DNA of 62,873 nt from CAXTTV01 sp964247295 (lineage in GTDB: Bacteria > Chloroflexota > Ktedonobacteria > Ktedonobacterales > Ktedonobacteraceae). Both the position numbers and the translations under genes were made by a program. The notes beneath the pieces are model-generated. The model saw nothing but the letters and a program-made list of their open reading frames with translations, made no database searches and had not been told where the DNA came from. Positions 35,282 through 42,911 of the stretch are shown piece by piece; within the stretch, counting starts at the first letter, position 1, and each line of letters begins with the position of its first letter. Location: the NCBI GenBank assembly GCA_964247295.1, contig CAXTTV010000004.1:1-62873 (forward strand), in the 5' to 3' direction.

Positions 35282-36586
35282 TTATGCCTGGAGCAGCAAA
35301 TTTTTGATGAGAGCGTCGCGCTCCAACGGCCCGATCGCCGCGACAGTGAGAGGCTTCAACGACGAGTAGCGATGCAACACCTGAAGCACCTGCTCCCGCG
35401 TTACAGAATCGATCGCGTCCCTGACCTCCTGCACAGTACGTAACTTGTGCTCGTACCACCAGGATCGCGATAAGGCCCCCATGCGAGAGGCCGAACCCTC
35501 TGCGCGCATCACATTCTCGCTCTTTAATTGCACCTTCGCACGCGCCAGCTCATCCTCGGTAATCCCCTCCTGCTCCAACTTATGCAGCTCATTAAGGATC
35601 ACATCCAAACATTCATGCGCCTGCTCAGGGGTGGTTCCAGCATAGATGCGCATCGCTCCACCATATCGGTTGCTCGATAGACCAGCGGAGACGCCATAGA
35701 CCAGACCACGCTTCTCACGCACCTCGACAAAAAGGCGCGAGGCCATACTCCCACCCAGTACCTCACTGATCACCAGAGCAGCATAGTAGTCGGGATCAGT
35801 ATAGGCAGGAAAAGGCGTCATCATAGTCAGATGCTCCTGATTTCCCTCCTGGTGCTCAACTGCAACCTTATCAGTGGGTGTAAAATTTTGTTTAGGAGAG
35901 GGATCGGCCCCGCCGCTCCAACCACCAAACAATTCCTGCATGCTGTCCAGCACATGTTGCCAATCGAATTTGCCCGCGATAGAGAAAATTGCGGTGTTTG
36001 GATGATAGCGGGCCTGCCAGAACTCGCGCAGATCTTGGCGCTGGATCTCTCTGACCGTCTCGGGAGTACCCAGCACTGGACGGGCGAACGCACTTCCAGC
36101 AAAGTAATTGCTGCGGATCAGCTCAAAAATCCGGCTCATCGGCTCATCATCGCGACGACGAATCTCCTGAAGGGCCAGATTACGCATCTGCTCTAACTCA
36201 TTGCGGGGAAATGTCGGGAAAAGCAGGATCTCTTGAAAAAGTGGGAGGGTGGCGTCAAACTTGTTATTAACAATCTGGGACCAGACTTGAACCGTCTCCA
36301 GACCAGTGCTTGCTCCTTTACGCGCTCCCAACGACTCAAATGCCTCATTGAGCGCACGGGCATCTTTGCTTTTCGTACCCTGAAAGAGCATATACTCAAA
36401 AAGATGAGATAGGCCGAGCTTCTCCTCCGGTTCATTGACGACTGCCGCCTCAAGCTGGAACCCAAAAGTGATTGACTCCAGGCTGGGCATGTACTGACCA
36501 ACCATTTCAATTCCATTCGGCAGACGGTGATAAAAATAATTTGGAGGCAGACTCAGACAGCTCTGATCGCTCTGCTGCTCACTCAT
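35282..36586 (-). CDS. M16 (pitrilysin)-family protein, second zinc His missing
   Basis: A 434-residue M16B-type protein with the usual two-domain layout (N-terminal zinc domain, C-terminal domain with GGSMASRLFVEVREKRGLVYGVSAG). The inverted zinc motif HxxEH reads HLFEY: His61, Glu64, then Tyr65 in place of the second zinc-binding His, with GAG TAT visible in the DNA. The distal Glu (LALQEIRRRDDEP, about Glu141) is kept. M16 enzymes often pair with an inactive subunit, but no partner is adjacent. It may be non-catalytic, or bind metal otherwise. The start is preceded by AAAGGA. Confidence 0.85.
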   Translation of the reverse strand: MSEQQSDQSCLSLPPNYFYHRLPNGIEMVGQYMPSLESITFGFQLEAAVVNEPEEKLGLSHLFEYMLFQGTKSKDARALNEAFESLGARKGASTGLETVQVWSQIVNNKFDATLPLFQEILLFPTFPRNELEQMRNLALQEIRRRDDEPMSRIFELIRSNYFAGSAFARPVLGTPETVREIQRQDLREFWQARYHPNTAIFSIAGKFDWQHVLDSMQELFGGWSGGADPSPKQNFTPTDKVAVEHQEGNQEHLTMMTPFPAYTDPDYYAALVISEVLGGSMASRLFVEVREKRGLVYGVSAGLSSNRYGGAMRIYAGTTPEQAHECLDVILNELHKLEQEGITEDELARAKVQLKSENVMRAEGSASRMGALSRSWWYEHKLRTVQEVRDAIDSVTREQVLQVLHRYSSLKPLTVAAIGPLERDALIKNLLLQA

Positions 36587-36723
36587 ATATCATAAATCCT
36601 TTCTAAACAGGAGACGAACCTCAGTGGAGAAAGATACAGACAGTATATCACAATGAGCAGGCGCTAAAAACGCTGTAGCGCGAGAATGAGAGCCCACTGA
36701 CAAGCAAGCTAATCAAAAAAATA

Positions 36724-36759
36724 ATGAAGGGGGCAGGTTTGTTACACTGCCCCCTTCAT
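36724..36759 (-). terminator. terminator of the Asn/Gln-rich lipoprotein gene
   Basis: Perfect 13-base stem ATGAAGGGGGCAG (36724-36736) with CTGCCCCCTTCAT (36747-36759), minus-strand tail TATTTTTTTGA. Confidence 0.92.
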
Positions 36760-36792
36760 GTCTTTATACCGTCTGGTGATAATGGGAAAGGA

Positions 36793-37575
36793 TTACCAGT
36801 GCTGGTGCATACCAGGGCTCACATTGGCAACCGCGAAACTTCCATTATCACTGGCAAAATTAACCGTCTGGGCAGTGTTGAAGGTGATATCAACGGCCTG
36901 TGACTGGCCCGGCTGAATCATCATGGTCTGAGCCAGTGCATTCCCCATATTGTCGGCAGGGGCAATTGTAAGCTGATGAGCTGCTGTACCATTGTTACTT
37001 ACAACAAAATGATAGGGCATATTCACCGCGAAATTGTTGGTTGAGGTCGAAACCTGGTTACCAGCAAGGGAAACCTTCACAGTTGTTGCATTGGGATTGG
37101 TGGCCTGCTGATTGTTCTGGTTCATGGTGTTGGCGTTCTGGGCTTGAGGCGTCCCCGTATTCTGGTTCATGGTGTTGGCGTTCTGGTTTTGGGTTGTCCC
37201 ATTGTTCTGAGCCTGAGTCATTCCAGTAGCATTCTGGTCCATGTTCTGGTTTTGGGTTGTCCCACTGTTCTGAGTCTGGGCCATATCGTCTTTGTTCTGT
37301 TGACCGGTCATCGTATCATCTTTGTCGGCCTGCTTAGGCATGTTTTTATCGGTCTTGGCCTGTGTTTGCCCCTTACCAGTGTTCTTCTGCGCGCCATTTG
37401 CTGGCGTCTGAGTGGTAGCGTTTGTCTTGTTTTGTTGCGCCATCTCTTGTTGGTTTGTGGCTGTTCCTGTAGTTGTGTTTTGAGTGGTTCCGGTAGTTCC
37501 ACCGCAAGCTGTCAGTAGTAGACAGAGCAGAGTGAAAAGGATGGCGGTTGCGCCAAAGAAGGATGACTTTCGCAT
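36793..37575 (-). CDS. lipoprotein with Asn/Gln/Thr-rich repeats and cupredoxin-like domain
   Basis: A 260-residue exported lipoprotein. Signal peptide and lipobox LLTAC (Cys24 from the chosen start), then about 135 residues very rich in Gln, Asn and Thr, with repeats of the type TMNQNTGTPQAQNAN. The C-terminal 95 residues are beta-rich (VKVSLAGNQVSTSTNNFAVNMPYHFVVSNNG... ending SPGMHQHW) and resemble a cupredoxin-like fold in strand pattern (HxLTIAP, MHxxW end), with a possible metal site of late His and Met; this is pattern-based only. AAGGAG precedes the ATG at 37575. Confidence 0.7.
   Translation of the reverse strand: MRKSSFFGATAILFTLLCLLLTACGGTTGTTQNTTTGTATNQQEMAQQNKTNATTQTPANGAQKNTGKGQTQAKTDKNMPKQADKDDTMTGQQNKDDMAQTQNSGTTQNQNMDQNATGMTQAQNNGTTQNQNANTMNQNTGTPQAQNANTMNQNNQQATNPNATTVKVSLAGNQVSTSTNNFAVNMPYHFVVSNNGTAAHQLTIAPADNMGNALAQTMMIQPGQSQAVDITFNTAQTVNFASDNGSFAVANVSPGMHQHW
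37115..37186 (-). repeat. 27-base direct repeat in the Asn/Gln-rich region
   Basis: The 27 bases from 37115 recur from 37160 (both begin TTCTGGTTCATGGTG), encoding NANTMNQN twice, within a broader tract of related repeats up to about 37290. Confidence 0.7.
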
Positions 37576-37786
37576 CAAAATACTCCTTAAAAGCTAAAAG
37601 CGTGTATGTATCTCCCAGGGGTTTGATATCAGGAGTACATATAACAATACGATTATCACATAGCAGAAAACACACTGTAATATAGAAGTGTCATTCTCGT
37701 TCTATAGAGTACCACGAAGTTTAGGGGAGCATTTTACACGTGGGATATTCCCGCTTACTACTAAGGACTTTTTATACGGAGCAAAA

Positions 37787-38584
37787 TCAGGCGTAGAGCC
37801 GCTTTAGATCTTTTAGAACGGCTGCCAGATCGGTATAGGTAGCATCGGGCTCGATCTTTAATCGCTCAATATCTTGGCGGGAGTTTCGGCCAGAGAGCAC
37901 AAACACGGTAGAAGTACCAGCAGCTTTCCCTGCCTGGATATCTACGTCCAGGCCATCACCAATCATCACAGTTTCTTCGGGCCGACTTCCAAGGCGGATC
38001 ATCGCCTCTCGCAGCAGAACCGGCTCCGGCTTGCCAATCACCTCAGGAGTGATACCGGTCCCCGCCTCAATAGCGGCGGCCATCGCTCCGCAACCGGGTA
38101 CAACGCCGCCAACGATCGGAAGCAAGGGATCACGATTAATCGCGATAAAGGCGGCTCCACCAAGAATCGCCAGGACCGCGTTGGTCAGGATAAGATAATT
38201 GAAATTTCTGTCAAGTCCGACCAGGACCGCATCTGCTTTAGAGGTCTGCTGACTAACAGCCGACAGACCGGCCTCTTTCACCAGATCAGATAGTGGCTCC
38301 TCGCCCACAACATAAACCGAGCCTTGAGGAAACTGACGGGCGATTTGCTGCACAGCAGCCTGAGCAGCGCTCATCAGATGGGAAGCGTCAGAAGCAATGC
38401 CCATCTGCTCTAACTTTCGCAGGATCTGGGGTCCGGTCGCGAAAGAATTATTTGTGAGAAAAAGATATTTTTTGCTATTGGCCTCCAGCCAGCCAATAAA
38501 CTCTTGCGCGCCCGAGATCACCTCATTACCTCGATAGACCACACCATCCAAATCAATTAAAAAAGTCGAAATCTTCTCTAGCAT
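37787..38584 (-). CDS. HAD-IIA family phosphatase (NagD/4-nitrophenylphosphatase type)
   Basis: A 265-residue HAD hydrolase. Motif I DLDGVVYRG, motif II LTNNS, the class IIA cap, and motifs III/IV with KPEPVL and GDGLDVDIQAG are intact, including both Asp of the C-terminal pair. It dephosphorylates a small phosphate ester; NagD relatives act on nucleotides or sugar phosphates. It begins 26 bases after dnaA with AAAGGTG upstream and appears to be the last gene of the ridA-dnaA-HAD unit. Confidence 0.9.
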   Translation of the reverse strand: MLEKISTFLIDLDGVVYRGNEVISGAQEFIGWLEANSKKYLFLTNNSFATGPQILRKLEQMGIASDASHLMSAAQAAVQQIARQFPQGSVYVVGEEPLSDLVKEAGLSAVSQQTSKADAVLVGLDRNFNYLILTNAVLAILGGAAFIAINRDPLLPIVGGVVPGCGAMAAAIEAGTGITPEVIGKPEPVLLREAMIRLGSRPEETVMIGDGLDVDIQAGKAAGTSTVFVLSGRNSRQDIERLKIEPDATYTDLAAVLKDLKRLYA

Positions 38585-38610
38585 CTTGTTTTCACCTTTT
38601 GTCCGACGGA

Positions 38611-40077
38611 TCAGTTCCGCAATAATTGATCTCGGATCGTCACGATATCTTTGCGCAGAGTCTGGTTGGTTTGCAGATTGCGCTCGATCTTCTCGCAGGA
38701 ATTCAGCACAGTACTGTGGTCGCGGCCACCAAAAAGCTGCCCAATTTCAAGCAGCGAGTCCTGAGTCTCCTGACGAATAAGATACATCGCGACCTGGCGC
38801 GGCATCAAAATATATTTATCACGCTGTTTGCTACACATGGAGTCCAGCGAGATATGGTAATAATCGGCCACTGCCTGAGCAATCTGACGACTATTCAGGT
38901 TTGGTTCATGGGTATCGTTACCCAAGGAAGACATGGCCGCGCGCGCGACATCCATCGTCAGATCGGTCCTGTGCAATTGCTGAAAGGCCATCAAGCGATT
39001 CAGGCACCCCTCCAATTCACGAATGTTCGTCTGCACTCGACTGGCGATATAAGCGATAATCTCATCTGGCACACGATAATTCAAAAGATCAGCCTTGACC
39101 CGCAGGATCGCCATGCGCGTCTCTAGATCTGGAGGTTGGATATCAGCGATCAGCCCCCACTCAAAGCGGGACCGCAGCCGCTCCTCCAGGCTGGCAATCG
39201 CCTTAGGTGGCCGATCACTACAGATCACAATCTGCTTACTCATCTCATGCAAACTATTAAAGGTATGGAAAAACTCCTCCTCAGTAGACTCTTTGCCCGC
39301 GATAAACTGAATATCGTCGACCAGCAAAATATCCACTGAGCGATACTTGGCTCGAAACTCTTCAGTGGTACGATAGCGGATCGCATTAATGATCTCATTC
39401 GTAAACTGCTCGGAGGAGACATAGAGCACGGCCAGACCAGTTTGCACCCCCTGGTGCCCAATAGCATGCAGAAGATGGGTTTTTCCCAGACCAACACCAC
39501 CATACAAAAACAAAGGATTGTAGGACTCACCCGGAGCCTCAGCTACGGCCAGCGAGGCGGCATGAGCCAGACGATTGCTGCTCCCCACAATAAAGGCATC
39601 AAAAGTGTAGCGGGGGTTCAGCCGATTATTCATCAAAATATTGGTTCGCTGCTCATTCTCCCACGGATCTAAAGGTTCCACATAAGAGTCTCTACGAGAA
39701 GGCGCATTATAATAGGCATAATTTGTCTGGCCCTCTTCCTCCAAAGGGGGTGAAGGGACCTCTGGGAACCGGTCGGGGGAAGCTGATGACTCGCTGGAAT
39801 TATTGAGCACAGCCAGACTCGTGGGCTGACCTGTAACCTCTGTTAGAGCTTTCTCAATCGCCTTACGCCAGCGCGCGCCGATCACATCACGGGGAAGATT
39901 GCCCTCGACGCGGAGTTCAAAATAAAGATCTTTGCCAGACTGGATCGCCTCAAAATCATTGGTCCCCAGCTCGGGAGCGCCGATAAGTTGAGCTCGTTGA
40001 AGCCAGGCTTTCGTTAAGCCGTCCATCGAAGTGGTATCGAGCCGTTCAAGAGCCGCCCGCCAGATAGTTGTATTCAC
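38611..40077 (-). CDS. dnaA: chromosomal replication initiator DnaA
   Basis: A 488-residue protein with the four-domain DnaA plan: N-terminal domain I (about 1-85), a disordered linker (to about 155), AAA+ domain with Walker A GGVGLGKT (193-200) and Walker B ILLVDDIQFI (about 249-258), and a DNA-binding domain with the signature GGRDHSTVLNSCEKIE near 447. It starts with GTG; GGGAG lies ten bases upstream. It is in an unusual setting: ridA upstream, a HAD phosphatase downstream, no dnaN, and no cluster of DnaA boxes was spotted nearby. It could be the main initiator or a second copy. Confidence 0.92.
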   Translation of the reverse strand: MNTTIWRAALERLDTTSMDGLTKAWLQRAQLIGAPELGTNDFEAIQSGKDLYFELRVEGNLPRDVIGARWRKAIEKALTEVTGQPTSLAVLNNSSESSASPDRFPEVPSPPLEEEGQTNYAYYNAPSRRDSYVEPLDPWENEQRTNILMNNRLNPRYTFDAFIVGSSNRLAHAASLAVAEAPGESYNPLFLYGGVGLGKTHLLHAIGHQGVQTGLAVLYVSSEQFTNEIINAIRYRTTEEFRAKYRSVDILLVDDIQFIAGKESTEEEFFHTFNSLHEMSKQIVICSDRPPKAIASLEERLRSRFEWGLIADIQPPDLETRMAILRVKADLLNYRVPDEIIAYIASRVQTNIRELEGCLNRLMAFQQLHRTDLTMDVARAAMSSLGNDTHEPNLNSRQIAQAVADYYHISLDSMCSKQRDKYILMPRQVAMYLIRQETQDSLLEIGQLFGGRDHSTVLNSCEKIERNLQTNQTLRKDIVTIRDQLLRN

Positions 40078-40096
40078 TTACTTATATCTCCCGTCG

Positions 40097-40483
40097 CTAG
40101 TCTCCAACGAGAGCCACACACTCGATCTCTACCAGGGCCTGACGGGGTAATTCCACAACAGCAACGGTAGAACGCGCCGGTGACACACCAGGGAAAAATT
40201 CGGCGTAGACCGCATTCATCTCGGCAAAGTTCTGCATCGTAGTCAGAAAAACGGTGGTTTTTACCACCCAAGAGAGCGAGGTGCCAGCAGCTTCAAGCAG
40301 TTGACGCAGATTTTCTAGAGCACGGCGCGTCTGATCCTGGATCTCCGCCCCCACAAGTTCACCGGTAGCAGGGTCCAGAGGGATCTGGCCCGAGGTATAA
40401 ATAAACTGACCACAGCGGATCGCCTGACTGTAGGGACCAATCGCGGCAGGGGCATGAGTTGTAGAGATTTCTGTGCGTTGCAT
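40097..40483 (-). CDS. RidA family deaminase
   Basis: A 128-residue RidA/YjgF protein. IGPYSQAI, FIYTSGQIPLDPATGEL, the conserved Arg in TRRALENLRQLLEAAG, and the C-terminal PARSTVAVVELPRQALVEIECVAL are all family blocks, including the substrate-binding Arg. RidA removes reactive enamine/imine intermediates from PLP enzymes. Start chosen at the ATG before QRTEIS; an upstream ATG at 40528 would place the start inside a hairpin. It is 19 bases upstream of dnaA, probably in one transcript. Confidence 0.92.
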   Translation of the reverse strand: MQRTEISTTHAPAAIGPYSQAIRCGQFIYTSGQIPLDPATGELVGAEIQDQTRRALENLRQLLEAAGTSLSWVVKTTVFLTTMQNFAEMNAVYAEFFPGVSPARSTVAVVELPRQALVEIECVALVGD

Positions 40484-40500
40484 ATTTTTTTCTTCTACAA

Positions 40501-40528
40501 ATGGGACGAGTACATTTTCTCGTCCCAT
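40501..40528 (-). terminator. hairpin between Ser/Thr kinase and ridA
   Basis: Perfect 10-base stem ATGGGACGAG / CTCGTCCCAT. The minus-strand tail is TTTGTAG, so it is a weak terminator or a leader element for ridA-dnaA. Confidence 0.45.
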
Positions 40529-40562
40529 AAGCTCACTATCTTTTTTTCAAAAGGAGAACAGG

Positions 40563-41573
40563 CTACAGCAAATGATGTCTGTACCCACCGGACGGGGGCA
40601 AAGAACCCGCCTGCCGCGCTTCATATGGCGTACCAGACGCGAAAGGATAGCTCCCGCTTGGAAGCTGACCGGCTGAGGGTGGAAGTGCATAGCTTGTCCG
40701 GGGCGGCCCGGCTAGCTCGCGCGCGCATTGACGCAAAGCCTGCTGCATCTCAGCGGCTGAAGAAAAGCGATCCTCTGGCTCTTTCTCAAGAGTCCGCATC
40801 ACAATTTGCTCCGCCATTGGCGGAACATTCTGATTAAACTGCCGTAACTGTGGAGGGTTGGTTGACGCATGTTGCATCGCGATAGAGACGGCGGTCGGAC
40901 CCACAAACGGAGGCCGTCCAGTCAACATCTCAAACATCACAACACCTAAAGAGTACAGATCCGAGGAGGCCGTTAATGTCTCGCCACGCGCCTGCTCTGG
41001 AGAAAGGTAATCAGCCGTTCCAAGTACAATACCACTATTGGTCAGACCAGCATCTTCGGCTACACGCACAATTCCAAAATCGGTCAATTTTACGAGAGCG
41101 GCTCCACTTCCTACACCACCGGCGGCCCCTCCACCCCAGGCCAGCATGATATTCTGTGGCTTAATATCACGATGAATAAAACCACGCGTATGCGCAACCT
41201 GAAGCACAGAGCAGACCTGGGCCGCGATCTCTAAAGCTTCACGCGCGGGTAACTGACGCCGCTGGCCAATAAGCTGCTTGAGAGTCGGCCCATGAATATA
41301 CTCCATGACGAGAAAATACTGACCCTGTTCCTCAACAAAATCATAAATCGTCACGGCATTTGGATGCGCCAGGGCAGCAGCGGCACGCGCTTCACGCCGA
41401 AACCTCTCAACCGCTTTGAGATCGTTTTTATCAAGAGATCGTAGAACTTTGATTGCGACAATCCGCTCTACACGATGATCCCAGGTCTTAAAAACGCTCG
41501 CCATCCCTCCTGTGGCAATGTGCTCACGGATCTCATACCGTCCAGCGATTAACATTCCTTCTAATTGATTCAA
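40563..41573 (-). CDS. soluble Ser/Thr protein kinase
   Basis: A 336-residue Hanks-type kinase with no membrane helix or PASTA domain. Gly loop ATGGMASVFKT, AIKVL, HRDIKPQN and DFG are intact, followed by a P-loop-free Pro/Ser-rich tail of about 60 residues. An insert of Gly/Ala (WGGGAAGGVGSGAAL) breaks the catalytic loop between PQNIM and KLTDFG. A TTG start at 41573 is preferred, with AGAGG seven bases upstream; the in-frame ATG at 41555 lacks spacing. It is upstream of ridA-dnaA and may share a transcript. Confidence 0.88.
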   Translation of the reverse strand: MNQLEGMLIAGRYEIREHIATGGMASVFKTWDHRVERIVAIKVLRSLDKNDLKAVERFRREARAAAALAHPNAVTIYDFVEEQGQYFLVMEYIHGPTLKQLIGQRRQLPAREALEIAAQVCSVLQVAHTRGFIHRDIKPQNIMLAWGGGAAGGVGSGAALVKLTDFGIVRVAEDAGLTNSGIVLGTADYLSPEQARGETLTASSDLYSLGVVMFEMLTGRPPFVGPTAVSIAMQHASTNPPQLRQFNQNVPPMAEQIVMRTLEKEPEDRFSSAAEMQQALRQCARELAGPPRTSYALPPSAGQLPSGSYPFASGTPYEARQAGSLPPSGGYRHHLL

Positions 41574-41707
41574 TGTCGTAACCTCTAGTAAACCTGGGGT
41601 GTATTTTTGAGAACATACAAGAGTATGATGACAGAATCTAGTATATCATTTAAGGCTGGTGCCGTCTAGAATATGAGAAAAAGGCTATCAACCATATCTC
41701 GCCGTGC

Positions 41708-42910
41708 TTAACGCGTCCAGACGGGTCGGCTATCGCCGTCGATCCCACCATCCGTAACCTGGATCGGATCACCTTTCATTTTATAGAGGCCAGATCCAGG
41801 ATCATGCTCCAGGTTCGCGATCCAAAGATTAAACTGGTCATCGGCGAAATTCAGGTACGCCAGTTGCTTCCCGTCCGGCGACCAGACCGGCTGACTGATG
41901 AACTGTTGAGAACTAAAAGTTACAGACTTTGAGTAAGTGTCCAGGGCCTTTTTTGTGCCAGCCTTATCGTTTGGGTTTGCTGTCACGTTATCGGGCACAG
42001 TCATCATCCGCAGCTCTGTTGTATTTGTCGCGGGATTGCGCTGTAAAAAAGCGACAGCTTTGCCATCGGGCGAGACTTCCGGTTGCAAACACTCAGCACT
42101 TGTCGGTGTGATCGCGACCCCAGCATCCTGAACAGGCGTATAGGTGCCTGGGTTCTTCCCAATTAAGGTAGAGTCGGTCAGATAAATCTGGATCTCCTGC
42201 TTTGTACCGGTCGTATCATACTGATAATGGGTATAGAGAACCTCGTTTGGACTCCCCGGTCGAAACTGCGGGTCCCGATCGCCGCCATCTCCATATGCGG
42301 CATAGGCCACTACATTCTGATTGCTCGCCGTCTCTCGATCAGGTGGACTTTGCACCGGGATTGAAAAAACTTGAGGGTCCAGGAAAGGGGCATCCGGCAG
42401 AATATTGTTCGGCCACTCATGAAATTTTTGCAGGTCGCTTAAAAATAGAAGATGTGTTCCATCCGTAGACCATGCTGGTTGAGAATACCAGTTCGCATTG
42501 CTAATCGGTAAATTAGCGTCATTTTTCGCATAGGGACCGTCACCCTTCATTAAGGTATGCCGAGAGCTCCATCCCTCCTGTGTAGACATCACCATGAGAT
42601 TAGAGTAATTTTTATAACGCTGAATAAAGGCTATCTGCTTGCCATCGGAAGAGACGGCTGGATCACGCACATCCGTATCCTTCCCTTCGCTCAATTGCTT
42701 TACCTTCCCCTGGCTCTCAGTTAGATAAAGCTGGCGATCCTTGGTAAAGTAAAGATGACCAGAAAAATTCTGGCCGTCCTTTACCTGAAGGGTGACCTTA
42801 CCACCCGAGGTAGTGGATTTGGTATTCTCACCAATCCCCAAGCAACCTTGCAAGCTCATCGCCATCAGTACCAGGAGTAAAGCTGTAGACCATAGCTTCC
42901 TTTTGTTCAT
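41708..42910 (-). CDS. lipoprotein with TolB/WD40-like beta-propeller
   Basis: A 400-residue lipoprotein. Lipobox LQGC (Cys23) follows the signal peptide, then repeated blades with the DPAVSSDGKQIAFIQR, PAWSTDGTHLLFLSD, EVSPDGKAVAFLQR and PVWSPDGKQLAYLNF units of TolB-type propellers. It probably acts as a protein-binding scaffold at the membrane. Its start is 1 base after the LCP stop, so the two genes are coupled and the propeller is likely a partner of that protein. Confidence 0.85.
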   Translation of the reverse strand: MNKRKLWSTALLLVLMAMSLQGCLGIGENTKSTTSGGKVTLQVKDGQNFSGHLYFTKDRQLYLTESQGKVKQLSEGKDTDVRDPAVSSDGKQIAFIQRYKNYSNLMVMSTQEGWSSRHTLMKGDGPYAKNDANLPISNANWYSQPAWSTDGTHLLFLSDLQKFHEWPNNILPDAPFLDPQVFSIPVQSPPDRETASNQNVVAYAAYGDGGDRDPQFRPGSPNEVLYTHYQYDTTGTKQEIQIYLTDSTLIGKNPGTYTPVQDAGVAITPTSAECLQPEVSPDGKAVAFLQRNPATNTTELRMMTVPDNVTANPNDKAGTKKALDTYSKSVTFSSQQFISQPVWSPDGKQLAYLNFADDQFNLWIANLEHDPGSGLYKMKGDPIQVTDGGIDGDSRPVWTR

Positions 42911-42911
42911 G

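Noticed and set aside
37576..40560. oriC next to dnaA
   Set aside because: No cluster of TTATNCACA boxes or AT-rich unwinding element was noticed between the genes; a computed search is needed to be sure.
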